Shown here one piece after another: positions 29,593 through 39,136 of a stretch of DNA of 64,000 nucleotides. A program made the translations under genes and the position numbers. This stretch comes from Alphaproteobacteria bacterium. Lineage in GTDB: Bacteria; Pseudomonadota; Alphaproteobacteria; MPNO01; UBA2964. The notes under the pieces were generated by a model. It ran no database searches and was not told the origin of the DNA. It saw only the letters and a program-made list of their open reading frames with translations. The stretch lies in assembly GCA_009377375.1 (NCBI GenBank), contig WHUE01000001.1, forward strand, positions 35,697-99,696, written 5' to 3'. Position 1 is the first letter of the stretch. The number at the start of each line of letters is the position of its first letter.

Positions 29593-30375
29593 TCAACAGG
29601 CGCCCTCGGGGATTTCGATCACCATGCCGTCGAAGCCCGGCTCGACCCCGTCCGGGCATACCGCCTTCAGCGTCTCATAGTCCGCCTGGTGGTTCATGTG
29701 CGTCAGCACCGCCCGGCGCGGTCTCACCCTCGCCACCCAGGCGCGGACCTGCGCGAGATTAGCATGCGTCGGATGCGGTTCGCCGTCGCGCAGGCAATCG
29801 ACGATCCAGGTGTCGACGCCTTCCAGCGCCGCCAGCGTGGCGTCAGGCAGCGCGACGCAGTCGGTCGAGTATGCGAACGGGCCGATCCGGAATCCCCACG
29901 ACCGGCAGATGCCATGATCCTGTTCCAGCGGCAGGATATCGAATCCGGCCGCGCTGAACGGGCCGTCGAAAGCGTGCGGCGCACAGACCGGCCGATAAAG
30001 CTCGCCTGCCTCCTGACAACCGTCGAAGAGATAGGAAAACCGCTTCTTGACCGTGTCGAGCACGTCGGCAGCGGCGAATACGTCCGTATTGGCGGCAGGA
30101 TCGGCGCGAAGCGAGCGCAGGTCGTCGATTCCGTTGATGTGGTCCGCATGATCGTGGGTGAAGAGCACTGCGTCGACCGAGGAAACCCCGGCGTCCAGCA
30201 TCTGATCGCGCAGATCCGGAGACGTGTCGATTAGGAGCGCCTTTTCACAGCTCTCGACCAGGACCGACGGCCGGCGCCGGCGATTTTTGGGGTTTTCCGG
30301 GTCGCAACTGCCCCAAACAGGCCCGATCATCGGCACGCCGCGCGACGGGCCGCAGCCCAGCATCGTGACCTTCAT
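29593..30375 (-). CDS. MBL fold metallo-hydrolase (PhnP-like)
   Basis: 260 residues. The metal-binding HxHxDH motif is TLFTHDHADHINGIDDLR-like (read THDHADH), preceded by SCEKALLIDTSPDLRDQ; VLTHMNHQADYE near the end supplies a further His. It starts MLGCGPSRGVPMIG, as in PhnP/ribonuclease Z-like phosphodiesterases often found next to tatD and metG. The substrate is not known; a cyclic phosphate is possible. Its ATG overlaps the tatD stop (ATGA). Confidence 0.88.
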   Translation of the reverse strand: MKVTMLGCGPSRGVPMIGPVWGSCDPENPKNRRRRPSVLVESCEKALLIDTSPDLRDQMLDAGVSSVDAVLFTHDHADHINGIDDLRSLRADPAANTDVFAAADVLDTVKKRFSYLFDGCQEAGELYRPVCAPHAFDGPFSAAGFDILPLEQDHGICRSWGFRIGPFAYSTDCVALPDATLAALEGVDTWIVDCLRDGEPHPTHANLAQVRAWVARVRPRRAVLTHMNHQADYETLKAVCPDGVEPGFDGMVIEIPEGAC

Positions 30376-31169
30376 GCGGCGCCGCCCGTGGCCGGCGGGA
30401 CGGCGCGGCTGAACAGGCGGAAGAAGTTCCCGGTCGTGATCCGGGCCAGCTCTTCCTGATCCATCCCTTTGATTTCAGAAACTTTTTCTGCTGTGTGGAC
30501 GACGAATGACGGTTCGTTACGCTTGCCCCGCATCGGAATCGGGGCGAGATATGGCGAGTCCGTTTCCACCAGCAACCGGTCCAGTGGCACGTCACGGACG
30601 ATCTCGCGGAGGTCTTCCGCATTCCTGAAGGTCACGATGCCGGAGAGCGAGATATAAAAACCGAGCTCCAGCGCCGTCTCGGCCAGGACCCGCCCGCTGG
30701 AAAAGCAGTGCAGCACGCAGGGAAAGGCGCCCTTCCCCGTCTCGTCGCGCAGGATGGCGGCCATGTCGTCGTCGGCGTCGCGGGAATGGACGATCAGCGG
30801 CAGCCCGGTCTCGCGCGCCGCGGCGACATGCTCCCGGAAACTCGCCTTCTGGTCCCCGCGCGGGCTGGCATCGTAAAAATAGTCCAGTCCGGTCTCGCCG
30901 ATGCCGACGACCTTGGGATCGACGGCCAGCGCGACCAGATCGGCGCTGCCCACCACCCCTTCCTCTTCCACCTGGTGCGGATGAACGCCGACCGAGCACC
31001 AGATGTCGGGATCGGTGTTCGCGATTCCGAGGATTTCCGGAAACCGGCTGAGCCGCGTGCAGATGGTGACAATGGTTCCCACGCCGGCCGCCTTCGCCCG
31101 GGCCAGCATCTCCGCACGGTCCTCCTCGAACGCTTCGAAATCGAGATGGCAGTGGCTGTCGACGAGCAT
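30372..31169 (-). CDS. TatD family metal-dependent hydrolase
   Basis: 265 residues, TIM-barrel nuclease/deoxyribonuclease of the TatD group. MLVDSHCHLDFEAFEED at the start gives the HxH metal ligands; IGETGLDYFYD, IVHSRDAD, and ETDSPYLAP complete the metal site. The open frame extends 34 residues upstream but that part overlaps the metG end; ATG 31169 begins right at the conserved DSHCHLD and is chosen. It sits between metG (10 bp gap) and the MBL hydrolase (4 bp overlap), a widespread gene order. Confidence 0.94.
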   Translation of the reverse strand: MLVDSHCHLDFEAFEEDRAEMLARAKAAGVGTIVTICTRLSRFPEILGIANTDPDIWCSVGVHPHQVEEEGVVGSADLVALAVDPKVVGIGETGLDYFYDASPRGDQKASFREHVAAARETGLPLIVHSRDADDDMAAILRDETGKGAFPCVLHCFSSGRVLAETALELGFYISLSGIVTFRNAEDLREIVRDVPLDRLLVETDSPYLAPIPMRGKRNEPSFVVHTAEKVSEIKGMDQEELARITTGNFFRLFSRAVPPATGGAA

Positions 31170-31179
31170 CGCTGCGGCC

Positions 31180-32745
31180 TCAGACGGCGGGTTCGCCGGG
31201 AGTGTCCTTATCGACGAAACGTGGGAACACGCCTTGCGGTTTGGGTATTTGCGCACCGGGCGCCAGCGCATGATCCCGCCCGAGATGGGCGAATGTCCGC
31301 GACTCCGCCGGTATGAGGAGCTGATCGAGAAGCGTCGCGCAGGACTCCGGCATGAACGGTTGCAGCAGGATGCCGAGGGTCCTGATCGTTTCCATCAGGG
31401 CGTAGAGCACGGTGCCCGCGCGAGCCGCGTCGGTCTTGCTCAGCGTCCACGGCGCCTGCCTGTCGACATAGCCGTTCGCCGCCCGGATCAGCACCCAGGC
31501 CGTCTCCAGCGCCTCGTGAAAGGCCTGGACGTCGATCTGTGCCCTCATCGCGGGCAGCAGCGCATCGGCTTGGCGGATCAACGCCTCGTCCTCGGTCGTG
31601 AATCCGGCGGGTTGCGGCACCGCGCCGCCACAGTAGCGCCCGGTCATCGAAAGCACGCGCTGCGCCAGATTGCCGAGATCGTTGGCGAGATCGCTGTTGA
31701 TGCGGTTGATGATCTGCTCGCGGGAGAACGAGCCGTCGCTGCCGTAGGGCACCTCGCGCAGAAGGAAGTAGCGCAGCTGATCCAACCCGAACTCGTCCGC
31801 CAGCGCCTTGGGCGACAGCACATTGCCGAGCGACTTCGACATCTTGGCGCCCTCGATGTTGAGGAAGCCGTGCCCGAACACGCGTTTCGGCAGCGGCAGC
31901 TTCGCGCTCATCAGGAAGGCCGGCCAGTAAATGGCATGAAAACGCACGATATCCTTGCCAATAATGTGCAGGTCAGCCGGCCAGTGCGTCGCCATACGAC
32001 CGCCCTCCTCGGGGAAGCCCAGACCGGTGAGGTAATTGGTCAGCGCATCCAGCCACACATACATGACGTGATCGGGGGCCTCGGGGACCGGCACACCCCA
32101 GTTGAAGGTCGTACGCGAGATGGAGAGGTCCCTGAGTCCCTGGCGGACGAAGCTGACGACCTCATTGCGCCGGAAATCGGGCTGGATGAAATCCGGGTGC
32201 TTTTCGTAATGCTCCAGCAGCCGGTCGGTATAGGCGGACAGCCGGAAGAAATAGGACGGCTCCTCGACCCATTCGCATTCGCCGCCATAGGGAGACAGCT
32301 TCTTTCCGTCCGGGCTCGCCGTCAGCTCGCTTTCGTCGAAGAAGGCCTCGTCCCGTGTCGAGTACCAGCCGGAATATTTCTCCAGATATATGTCGCCCGC
32401 TTCCGCAATCCGCCGCCAGATCGCCTGGGACGCGCTGTAGTGGTCGTCTTCGGTCGTGCGGATGAAGCGGTCATAGGAAATGCCGAGCTCGGCATCCATC
32501 TGCTTGAAAAGCGCCGCGATCTCGTCGCAGAACGCCTTGGGCTCCTTGCCGGCCGCAGCGGCCGTCTTGGCGACCTTCTGGCCGTGCTCGTCCGTGCCGG
32601 TCAGGAAGAAGACGTCGAATCCGTCGAGCCGCTTGAACCGCGCCATCACGTCGGTCGAGATGACCTCGTAGGCGTGGCCGAGATGCGGCGGCCCGTTCAC
32701 ATAGGCGATCGCGGTGGTGATGTAATAGGTCTTTGCCGCCGTCAT
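31180..32745 (-). CDS. metG: Methionyl-tRNA synthetase
   Basis: Class I aminoacyl-tRNA synthetase charging tRNA-Met. 521 residues from ATG 32745 (MTAAKTYYITTAIAYVNG); the extra upstream frame overlaps holB. The HIGH-type signature is PHLGHAYE and the KMSKS loop is KMSKSLGN. The connective peptide lacks the Cys pairs that bind zinc in the E. coli type, and there is no C-terminal EMAP-like tRNA-binding domain, as in the short alphaproteobacterial form. It lies between holB and tatD with gaps of 17 and 10 bp. Confidence 0.97.
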   Translation of the reverse strand: MTAAKTYYITTAIAYVNGPPHLGHAYEVISTDVMARFKRLDGFDVFFLTGTDEHGQKVAKTAAAAGKEPKAFCDEIAALFKQMDAELGISYDRFIRTTEDDHYSASQAIWRRIAEAGDIYLEKYSGWYSTRDEAFFDESELTASPDGKKLSPYGGECEWVEEPSYFFRLSAYTDRLLEHYEKHPDFIQPDFRRNEVVSFVRQGLRDLSISRTTFNWGVPVPEAPDHVMYVWLDALTNYLTGLGFPEEGGRMATHWPADLHIIGKDIVRFHAIYWPAFLMSAKLPLPKRVFGHGFLNIEGAKMSKSLGNVLSPKALADEFGLDQLRYFLLREVPYGSDGSFSREQIINRINSDLANDLGNLAQRVLSMTGRYCGGAVPQPAGFTTEDEALIRQADALLPAMRAQIDVQAFHEALETAWVLIRAANGYVDRQAPWTLSKTDAARAGTVLYALMETIRTLGILLQPFMPESCATLLDQLLIPAESRTFAHLGRDHALAPGAQIPKPQGVFPRFVDKDTPGEPAV

Positions 32746-32762
32746 TCGCCTGCGCCGCGGCG

Positions 32763-33893
32763 TCAGGCGCGCGCGGCTTCTCCCATCTCGTGGAACACGT
32801 TGAGTACGACCTGCTTTCGGTCGAGATGCAGCCTCTCGCCCTGGTCGAGCAGGCGCGTGATCTTCTCCCACACCTCCAACCACCGATCAACCCCGCAGGC
32901 GGCATAGAGCCGCGCCGCGCAGCCGGCTTCTTCCGGTACAACGGGCTCGGGCGCGGAGCCGCGCGCACCTTCGCGGATCATGCGCGCGATCCACCAGCCG
33001 AGCAGCGCGCCGGTCGTACGAAAGGCCTCCTCGGCGCCGCGTCTCGCCATGCGGTCGCCGAAGGCATGGACTGCCGCGGTGTCGCCCCGGGGAAGCCGGG
33101 CCAGCAGCGTCACCAGATCGCGGTAGAGATCGAGTGCCCCCTCCTCCGCCAGCACAAGCGCGCGGCCGATGCTGCCTTCGCCCAGACGCACCAGCGCCGC
33201 GGTGTCCTCGGCGCCCAGGCCGGGCAGGTAGCGTCCGATCAGCGCCGCCACGGTGTCGTCCGGGAGCGGATCGAGGCGCAGCCGGCAGCATCGCGACCGG
33301 ATCGTCGGCAGCAATCGGCCCGGCGAGTGATTTACGAGAAGAACCAATGCCTTGTTCGGCGGTTCTTCAAGCATTTTGAGAATGGCGTTCGCGGCGTTCA
33401 GGTTCATTTCGTCGGCCGTGTCGACCAGCAGCACGCGCCAGCCGCCCTCCCCCGGCGTCATGCGCAGGAAGCTGCCGGCCTTGCGCACGTCATCGACCCG
33501 GATGACGGTATGGCGTTCGCGGTCGCGCGAATCGTCGTCGATGTCCTTCTCCGACGAAAACGCGCGTTCCAGCGTCATCAGATCGGCGTGCCCCGAGGCG
33601 GCGCAGCGTCGGAAGACCGCGGCGCCCGGATCGAGATAGAGCGAATCCGCCGGGTCCGGATCGCCAAACAGCCCGCCCCCCGCCGACCCGCCGGCCCCGC
33701 CCGACAGCACGAACCGCGCGATGCGGTGGGCCAGCGTCGCCTTGCCGACGCCCTGCGGGCCGGTGATCAGCCAGCTATGGGGCATTCGGCCGGACCGCCA
33801 GGCGCTCAGAAACTGGCGCTCGGCCGCCTCGTGACCCAGCAGGTCCGGATTTTCCCGCGGCAGCAGCGGTTTGTCGTCGTTTCGGTCCGTCAC
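32763..33893 (-). CDS. holB: DNA polymerase III delta prime subunit
   Basis: Clamp-loader subunit of the replisome. 376 residues. The AAA+ domain has Walker A TGPQGVGKATLAHRIA, the DEFT-like NPDLLGHEAAERQFLSAW start, and LLVDTADEMNLNAANAILKMLEEPP (Walker B with sensor). LLVNHSPGRLLPTIRSRC follows. The C-terminal collar is Ala-rich. GTG start at 33893. It stands between tmk and metG, the standard order. It is about 40 residues longer than E. coli HolB. Confidence 0.95.
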   Translation of the reverse strand: MTDRNDDKPLLPRENPDLLGHEAAERQFLSAWRSGRMPHSWLITGPQGVGKATLAHRIARFVLSGGAGGSAGGGLFGDPDPADSLYLDPGAAVFRRCAASGHADLMTLERAFSSEKDIDDDSRDRERHTVIRVDDVRKAGSFLRMTPGEGGWRVLLVDTADEMNLNAANAILKMLEEPPNKALVLLVNHSPGRLLPTIRSRCCRLRLDPLPDDTVAALIGRYLPGLGAEDTAALVRLGEGSIGRALVLAEEGALDLYRDLVTLLARLPRGDTAAVHAFGDRMARRGAEEAFRTTGALLGWWIARMIREGARGSAPEPVVPEEAGCAARLYAACGVDRWLEVWEKITRLLDQGERLHLDRKQVVLNVFHEMGEAARA

Positions 33894-33909
33894 GTTTGAT
33901 CCCGGTTGC

Positions 33910-34545
33910 TCAGCTATCCGTCAGCCGGTCCCGCACCGCTGCAAGTATCGCCCCGGTTACCTTATCGACCGGCTGGGCCGCGTCAACGACGATGCAGCGC
34001 TCCGGCTCCGCGCGCGCGATTTCAAGGAAGCCGGCGCGCAGCCGCTGATGAAACTCGATGCCCATTCGTTCGTACCGGTCTTCGAGCCCACCGCGGCTCC
34101 GCGCCCGCTTCAGCCCTTCCTCGACCGGGAGATCCAGTATGAGCGTCAGATCCGGCCGGAAATCGCCGAGCACGGCGGCCTGCAGCGCATCGAGAAGCGC
34201 GCGGTCCACGCCGTGACCAAAGCCCTGATAGGCGAGCGTGGAATCCGCGAACCGGTCGCAGATCACCCAGCTTCCGGACTCCAGCGCCGGCCAGACCGTC
34301 GCGAGGAGATGCTCGCGCCGGGCGGCGAAATGCAGCAGCGCTTCGGTCATCCCGTCCCAGCTTTCCGTACCGCCTTCGACGAGCAGCGTTCTGATGCGTT
34401 CCGCCGCAGGGGCGCCGCCGGGCTCCCGCGTTTCCACCACCGTATGGCCCCGGCCGCGAAGGGCCTCGGCCAGCCGGCGGATCTGGGTCGACTTGCCGGC
34501 CCCCTCGCCCCCTTCCAGGGTGATGAACCGGCCCTGCGCGGTCAC
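33910..34545 (-). CDS. tmk: Thymidylate kinase
   Basis: Phosphorylates dTMP to dTDP for DNA synthesis. 211 residues: P-loop LEGGEGAGKSTQIRRL, DR(Y/F)-type CDRFADSTLAYQGFG, and LTLILDLPVEEGLKR with the LID region RSRGGLEDRYERM. Usual length. The GTG start overlaps the stop of the carboxypeptidase gene by 4 bp, so translation is coupled; holB begins 16 bp after its stop. Confidence 0.97.
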   Translation of the reverse strand: MTAQGRFITLEGGEGAGKSTQIRRLAEALRGRGHTVVETREPGGAPAAERIRTLLVEGGTESWDGMTEALLHFAARREHLLATVWPALESGSWVICDRFADSTLAYQGFGHGVDRALLDALQAAVLGDFRPDLTLILDLPVEEGLKRARSRGGLEDRYERMGIEFHQRLRAGFLEIARAEPERCIVVDAAQPVDKVTGAILAAVRDRLTDS

Positions 34546-35678
34546 CCCGCGGCGCCGTAGACCAGGTGGCGGATCGCCGCGCCCAGCCTGCCGAACAGAC
34601 CGAGCTGCTCGATGTCCTTGCCGGCGACCAGCGGCAGTTCGAGAGGCTTCTGGCCTTCCGCAGTCACCACCAGCCGGGCGATCGGCGTTCCGGCCCGTAC
34701 TGGCGCCGGCACCGGGTTGTTGAACACCACCTTGGCCTTCATATCCCCCCGCGCCCGGCGCGGCATGGTCAGGGCGAGGTCGCGGTCGATCACCAGCGGC
34801 ACGCTCTTCTCGACGCCGAGCCAGACATCGGCGCGGTCAACCACGTCGCCCTTCTTGAACAGGGCGTAAGTGGCCGTTTCGCGGAAGGCCCAGTCGAGCA
34901 GGCGCGCGGACTCCGAGGATCGCTCGCGCATGCTGTCGAGGCCGTTGACGACCAGCAGCAGCCTGCGCCCGTCGCGCACGGCCGAGGCGGCAAGGCCGAA
35001 GCCCGAGGCTTCGGTATGGCCGGTCTTGAGCCCGTCGGCACCGAAATTCTTGTACAGCAACGGGTTGCGGTTCCCCTGCTTGATGCCGTTATAGGTAAAC
35101 TCGACCTCCGCGAACATCTTGTAATACTCAGGAAAATCCTGGATCAGCCGCGAGGACAGCCGCGCTATGTCCCGCGCCGACATCACGTGCCCTTCGGCCG
35201 GCCAGCCGGTCGCGTTCTTGAAGCTGCTTTCCGTGAGGCCGATTTCACGGGCCCGCCGGTTCATCTGCTCGGCAAAGGCCTCCTCGCTTCCGGCGAGTCC
35301 CTCGGCAATGACGATGCAGGCGTCGTTGCCGGACTGAACGATGATGCCGCGCAGCAGATCGCGCACCGAGACGCGGGTGTTCACCCGGACGAACATCTTG
35401 GAGCCGCCCTTGCGCCACGCCTTCTCGCTGACGAGAAACTGGTCGTCCATGCTGACACGGCCGGATTTCAGCCGGTCGAACACCATGTAGATGGTCATCA
35501 GCTTGCTCATCGAGGCCGGCGGCATGGGCACGTCCGAAGCCTTGTCGAGAAGAACGGTATCTGTGGTCGTGTCGATCAGGACGGCATGCCTGGCGCGGGT
35601 CGAGATCGATTCCGCACCGGCGGCGACGGCGAGCGACGCGACGACGAACACCACCGAAAGCCCGCAGAGAGTTCGCAT
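34542..35678 (-). CDS. D-alanyl-D-alanine carboxypeptidase (penicillin-binding protein 5/6 type)
   Basis: Periplasmic D,D-carboxypeptidase that trims peptidoglycan pentapeptides. About 378 residues from ATG 35678, which begins a clear signal peptide (hydrophobic stretch LCGLSVVFVVASLAVAAGAES); a longer start at 35705 adds nine residues. The three penicilloyl-serine motifs are PPASMSKLMT (SxxK), VQSGNDACIV (SxN) and ADGLKTGHTEASG (KTG). The C-terminal PBP5-like domain follows, and the last residues include an amphipathic stretch that may hold it to the membrane. Lies between rlpA (31 bp) and tmk (4 bp overlap). Confidence 0.94.
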   Translation of the reverse strand: MRTLCGLSVVFVVASLAVAAGAESISTRARHAVLIDTTTDTVLLDKASDVPMPPASMSKLMTIYMVFDRLKSGRVSMDDQFLVSEKAWRKGGSKMFVRVNTRVSVRDLLRGIIVQSGNDACIVIAEGLAGSEEAFAEQMNRRAREIGLTESSFKNATGWPAEGHVMSARDIARLSSRLIQDFPEYYKMFAEVEFTYNGIKQGNRNPLLYKNFGADGLKTGHTEASGFGLAASAVRDGRRLLLVVNGLDSMRERSSESARLLDWAFRETATYALFKKGDVVDRADVWLGVEKSVPLVIDRDLALTMPRRARGDMKAKVVFNNPVPAPVRAGTPIARLVVTAEGQKPLELPLVAGKDIEQLGLFGRLGAAIRHLVYGAAG

Positions 35679-35709
35679 CTGATATCTCCCGGTTCTGGGA
35701 TTCATGGGA

Positions 35710-36645
35710 TCAGTCTTCCACCACGATCCGGGCGTCGGGATAACCGTGGGCGATCACGCTGTTCAACAGGGCATCCCCTGCCTCGACGGTATTCACCGGC
35801 CCGACCCGGACGCGGTAGAACCGCTGGTTGCCGACCTGCGCCGGCACGACCCGGGTGGCGGCTACGGACGAAAGCTTCCACTGCATCCTCTCGGCGAGGT
35901 AGGGTTGCACGAAGGACCCGGCCTGTACGTATATGTCCCTCGCGCCGGACACCGGCACCACCCGGACCACAGCATTCTCGGCGGGAGGAGGCCCCTTTGC
36001 CACGGGGCGCGGCGGCGGGGCCCCTTCCGGACGACGGTCGCGCGGGACGGCGGGACCGTCGAGGGAAACGACGCTTACCGGCGTCGTCGGCACGGCTGCC
36101 AGCTGGGTCGATGCCCCGCCCTGCGCCAGCGCTGCGATACGGCGGCTCTCGTCGGCCAGAATTTCCACCCGCACCGGGGCCGTGCCGTTTTTCTCGAATC
36201 CGAGAAGCTGTGCAGCACGACGCGACAGGTCGATGATGCGGTTACGGGCGAAAGGGCCCCGATCGTTGAGCCGGACCTCCAGCGAGCGGCCATTGCGCAG
36301 GTTCACCACCCGGACGACGCTCGGCAGCGGCAGCGTGCGATGGGCGGCGCTGATTTCGTTCATGTTGAACGTCTCGCCGTTGGCGGTAACCTTGCCGTGG
36401 AAGTCCGGCCCGTACCAGGACGCGATCCCCGTCTCCCTGTAATCGTAATCGACCGCCGGATAATACCAGACTCCCTGTACCGGATAGGGTTTTCCGATCT
36501 TGTAGACGCCGGGCGTCTTCTGTACGTCCTCCTCGTCCGGCGGAAGTATCCGCTTCGCCGTGTGGATGGCCAGCTTGGTCTCCGCACACGCGCTCAGCGC
36601 CAGCACCGCCACGGCGAGCGACAGGACGGTCCGGCTGGCAACCAT
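35710..36645 (-). CDS. rlpA: Septal ring lytic transglycosylase RlpA family lipoprotein
   Basis: 311 residues. A signal peptide with lipobox (LAVAVLALSAC) predicts a lipoprotein. A double-psi beta-barrel domain (about 85-175) starts GIASWYGPDFHGKVTANGE and includes VRLNDRGPFARNRIIDLS with the catalytic-type Asp. A Pro/Ala-rich linker leads to a C-terminal SPOR domain (about 232-311; VQAGSFVQPYLAERM) that binds denuded glycan at the septum. It cuts or remodels septal peptidoglycan. Gap to the transglycosylase gene upstream is 6 bp. Confidence 0.94.
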   Translation of the reverse strand: MVASRTVLSLAVAVLALSACAETKLAIHTAKRILPPDEEDVQKTPGVYKIGKPYPVQGVWYYPAVDYDYRETGIASWYGPDFHGKVTANGETFNMNEISAAHRTLPLPSVVRVVNLRNGRSLEVRLNDRGPFARNRIIDLSRRAAQLLGFEKNGTAPVRVEILADESRRIAALAQGGASTQLAAVPTTPVSVVSLDGPAVPRDRRPEGAPPPRPVAKGPPPAENAVVRVVPVSGARDIYVQAGSFVQPYLAERMQWKLSSVAATRVVPAQVGNQRFYRVRVGPVNTVEAGDALLNSVIAHGYPDARIVVED

Positions 36646-36651
36646 GGGCGC

Positions 36652-37689
36652 TTACTCCTGAATCCGGTCAGCCAGCGTGCCGACTGTGACTGCATACAGA
36701 TGAGCGCAATTGTACGCCATGATTGCGGCATAGTTTTGGTAGACGAGATAGGCGGCGCCCCCCGCCCCGTCTGGCAGGACCAGAGCCGCCGGGACATCCC
36801 TGCCGGGGAGATCGCCGCCATCGGCCCGGCGGACGCCCTGCGTCTGCCATTCCGACAGCGGTTTCCGGTCCGAGGTCGTCGCGCGGCACCCCGGCGCGGC
36901 GCGGCGGCCCGGCTCGCCGAGCGAGGCGACCAGATCCGCGGGCACCTTCACCTGACGCCCCCAGGTCAGGTCGTCGCGCCAGTCATGCCTGGCGAGGTAG
37001 TTCGCAATGGAGGCGAAGACGTCTCCCTCGTTCTTCCAGATGTCGCGCTTGCCGTCGCCGTCGAAATCCTGCGCGAAGGCAAGATAGCTCGACGGCATGA
37101 ATTGCGGCTGTCCCATCGCGCCGGCCCATGAGCCCAACAGACTTTCCAGACCGATATAGCCGCGGTTCACCATCTGCAGCGCATCGAAAAGCTGACGCCG
37201 GAAGAAGGTGGATCGCCGCGCATCGTATGCCAACGTCGCCAAGGCCGGGATCAACGGCACGTCGGCCTCCACTGCGCCGAATCGTGTCTCGATACCCCAG
37301 ATCGCCAGAATGAACCGGGACTGCACGCCGTATTTGCGGCTGACCGCGGCAAGCAGCGTCTCGTGCTTCTTCGCCATCCTGCGTCCGGCGGCAACGTTGG
37401 CGGGCGTCACCACCCGCGTCATATAGCGGTCGAGGGTGAGCTTGAACTCCGCCTGGTTGCGGTCGCGCTGGATGATGCGTTGAATGGGTTCGATTCCGGT
37501 CAGGGCGGCGGTGACGATCTCGGGCTTTATGCCGAGCTCGATCGCCTCCGCCCGAACGCCTTCGAGCCAGACATCGAACGATGGTGTTTCTTGACCGGCG
37601 GCGATGCCAGGCGTCATCAACGCCGCGCACCACAGCGCCAGGGCGGGCAACCGAATTCCCAAACCAGCCCTCTCTTCCGCTTTCGCCAT
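36652..37689 (-). CDS. Lytic murein transglycosylase (MltB family)
   Basis: 345 residues from ATG 37689, which begins a signal peptide (LGIRLPALALWCAALMTPGIAAGQ) without a lipobox; the upstream frame overlaps the DUF218 gene region and is not used. The SLT_2 domain has ILAIWGIETRFGAVE with the catalytic Glu, LGSWAGAMGQPQFMPSSYLAFA, and DFDGDGKRDIW. A C-terminal peptidoglycan-binding domain is absent. Substrate is the glycan strand, cleaved to 1,6-anhydro products. First gene of the minus-strand run down to mazG. Confidence 0.93.
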   Translation of the reverse strand: MAKAEERAGLGIRLPALALWCAALMTPGIAAGQETPSFDVWLEGVRAEAIELGIKPEIVTAALTGIEPIQRIIQRDRNQAEFKLTLDRYMTRVVTPANVAAGRRMAKKHETLLAAVSRKYGVQSRFILAIWGIETRFGAVEADVPLIPALATLAYDARRSTFFRRQLFDALQMVNRGYIGLESLLGSWAGAMGQPQFMPSSYLAFAQDFDGDGKRDIWKNEGDVFASIANYLARHDWRDDLTWGRQVKVPADLVASLGEPGRRAAPGCRATTSDRKPLSEWQTQGVRRADGGDLPGRDVPAALVLPDGAGGAAYLVYQNYAAIMAYNCAHLYAVTVGTLADRIQE

Positions 37690-37771
37690 CGCGCGCCGAC
37701 GGACGGCAGGCCGGACAAATGCCTGTCGGACTTGTGCCATAGCGCCGCGAATCAAGCAAATCACTGCTGCG

Positions 37772-38584
37772 TCATCCTTCTGCCGGGCGACGGTCGTCGG
37801 GCGCCGGGAACAGGGTCTTCGTGCGTCCGAGCGCGCGGTAGACGGCAAGCGCCATACACTCCCGGAGCGCAGAGGAAAAACTGGCCAGGCCGCCGATCAT
37901 GTCGAAGCTCGGACGGAGGCCCGAAAGGCCCACGGTCTGGTAATCCACGGGATACGGCGTCAGGGCCCAGCCCGCCGCGCGAAACGCGCCCACCGACCGC
38001 GGCATGTGCGCCGCCGAGGTCACCAGCAGCCATCGTTCGCCGGGCGCCGGCTTGATGAGGGCCCGGGTGTATACCGCGTTCTCGTATGTATTCCGGGATT
38101 CGCTTTCGAACAGGATGCGCTCCGGATCGAGCCCCATCTGCCGAAAGAACAGCCGGGCAACCTCCGTTTCCTTCATTTCCTGGTCCAGCACGGCGCCGGA
38201 TCCGCCGGTGAAGACGATCCGCGCCGACGGGTGTCGCCGTGCCAGCGCGACCGTTTCGGTCAGCCGTTCCGCACCGTCGCTGAGTGCGGGTTGCCCCCAG
38301 AAGGCGCTGACGAACTGATTCACGGTTCCGCCGAGAACGACAATGCCGTCGACGGCGCCGTCGAGTCCCCGCACCGGCGGGAAGCGTTCCTCGAGAACCG
38401 CGATCATCATGCCGCCGACCGGCACCACGGCGATCGCCACGATAAACAGCACGACCGCGGTCAGGATGCGACGTCCCGCCCACTGCCAGCGGGTCCACAG
38501 CAACGCGACCCCGCCGGCGAGCAGCAGCATCAACCAGAAGCCCGGGTTGGTCACGAACAGGTATATTTTCGAGAGAACGAACAT
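37772..38584 (-). CDS. DUF218 (YdcF/ElyC/SanA) family membrane protein
   Basis: 270 residues. Two transmembrane segments at the N terminus (about 12-30 and 38-58), then the DUF218 domain (about 78-245): GIVVLGGTVN, ARIVFTGGSGAV, LFESESRNTYENA and LLVTSAAHMPRS. ElyC in E. coli affects undecaprenyl-phosphate use and envelope integrity; this protein has the same layout, but the reaction is not known. It lies between the IalB-like and transglycosylase genes. Confidence 0.87.
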   Translation of the reverse strand: MFVLSKIYLFVTNPGFWLMLLLAGGVALLWTRWQWAGRRILTAVVLFIVAIAVVPVGGMMIAVLEERFPPVRGLDGAVDGIVVLGGTVNQFVSAFWGQPALSDGAERLTETVALARRHPSARIVFTGGSGAVLDQEMKETEVARLFFRQMGLDPERILFESESRNTYENAVYTRALIKPAPGERWLLVTSAAHMPRSVGAFRAAGWALTPYPVDYQTVGLSGLRPSFDMIGGLASFSSALRECMALAVYRALGRTKTLFPAPDDRRPAEG

Positions 38585-38611
38585 GAGTTGCCCCGACGAC
38601 CGCGCGGCATC

Positions 38612-39136
38612 CTATTTGTTTTCCAGCGCCTTCAGCCCTTCTTTCACGCCGTTAAGCGAGACGGGAACCGTAAGGGTCTTCGCATCGGCCCGCGCCTTGA
38701 AACCGACCAGAAGGCGGCTGCCGGTCTGCAGGGCTTCAAGCCGCTTCGCGTCGATTTCGACCGCGGCGAGGCACCCGTTCTGCGCCGTGCAGGTCTGAAG
38801 GATCAGCGGAAACTGTTCCCCTTCGTCGACCTTGGCCGCGATCCCGGCGCCGAGAAATATTCCCAGCGGGGTGGAGATGAACAGGCCGAGCTTTTCGTTG
38901 TTTTCGCCCAGCTTGCGCAGCACCACGCCGATGATCTGGCGGCTCGTCTCGTTGTCGATGATGTTCTGGACCAGCGCGCAGCGTGTTTCGCTGGCGGACA
39001 GGGCCCGGCACTGGAAGGTCCAGTCGCCGATCCTGTCGCCCACCTTGAGCGCCTGCTGGGCGGCTGCCCCGCCATCGCCAAGCATCATAAGCGTTGCCAG
39101 CGCTGCCGCTGCAATGCCGCCTGCCCGCTTCTCCAT
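38612..39136 (-). CDS. Invasion-associated locus B (IalB) family protein
   Basis: 174 residues with a signal peptide (about 1-25, ending GGAAAQQA) and the IalB domain, with CRALSASETRCALVQNII and its paired cysteines, and LQTCTAQNGCLAAVEID. Named after a Bartonella erythrocyte-invasion gene, but common in free-living Alphaproteobacteria, so the name does not imply virulence here. Predicted periplasmic or outer membrane. Divergent from the Atm1-type exporter, with 136 bp between. Confidence 0.87.
   Translation of the reverse strand: MEKRAGGIAAAALATLMMLGDGGAAAQQALKVGDRIGDWTFQCRALSASETRCALVQNIIDNETSRQIIGVVLRKLGENNEKLGLFISTPLGIFLGAGIAAKVDEGEQFPLILQTCTAQNGCLAAVEIDAKRLEALQTGSRLLVGFKARADAKTLTVPVSLNGVKEGLKALENK

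Noticed and set aside
38612..39136. Virulence function from the IalB name
   Set aside because: IalB-family proteins are common in free-living Alphaproteobacteria; the name alone is not evidence of host invasion.
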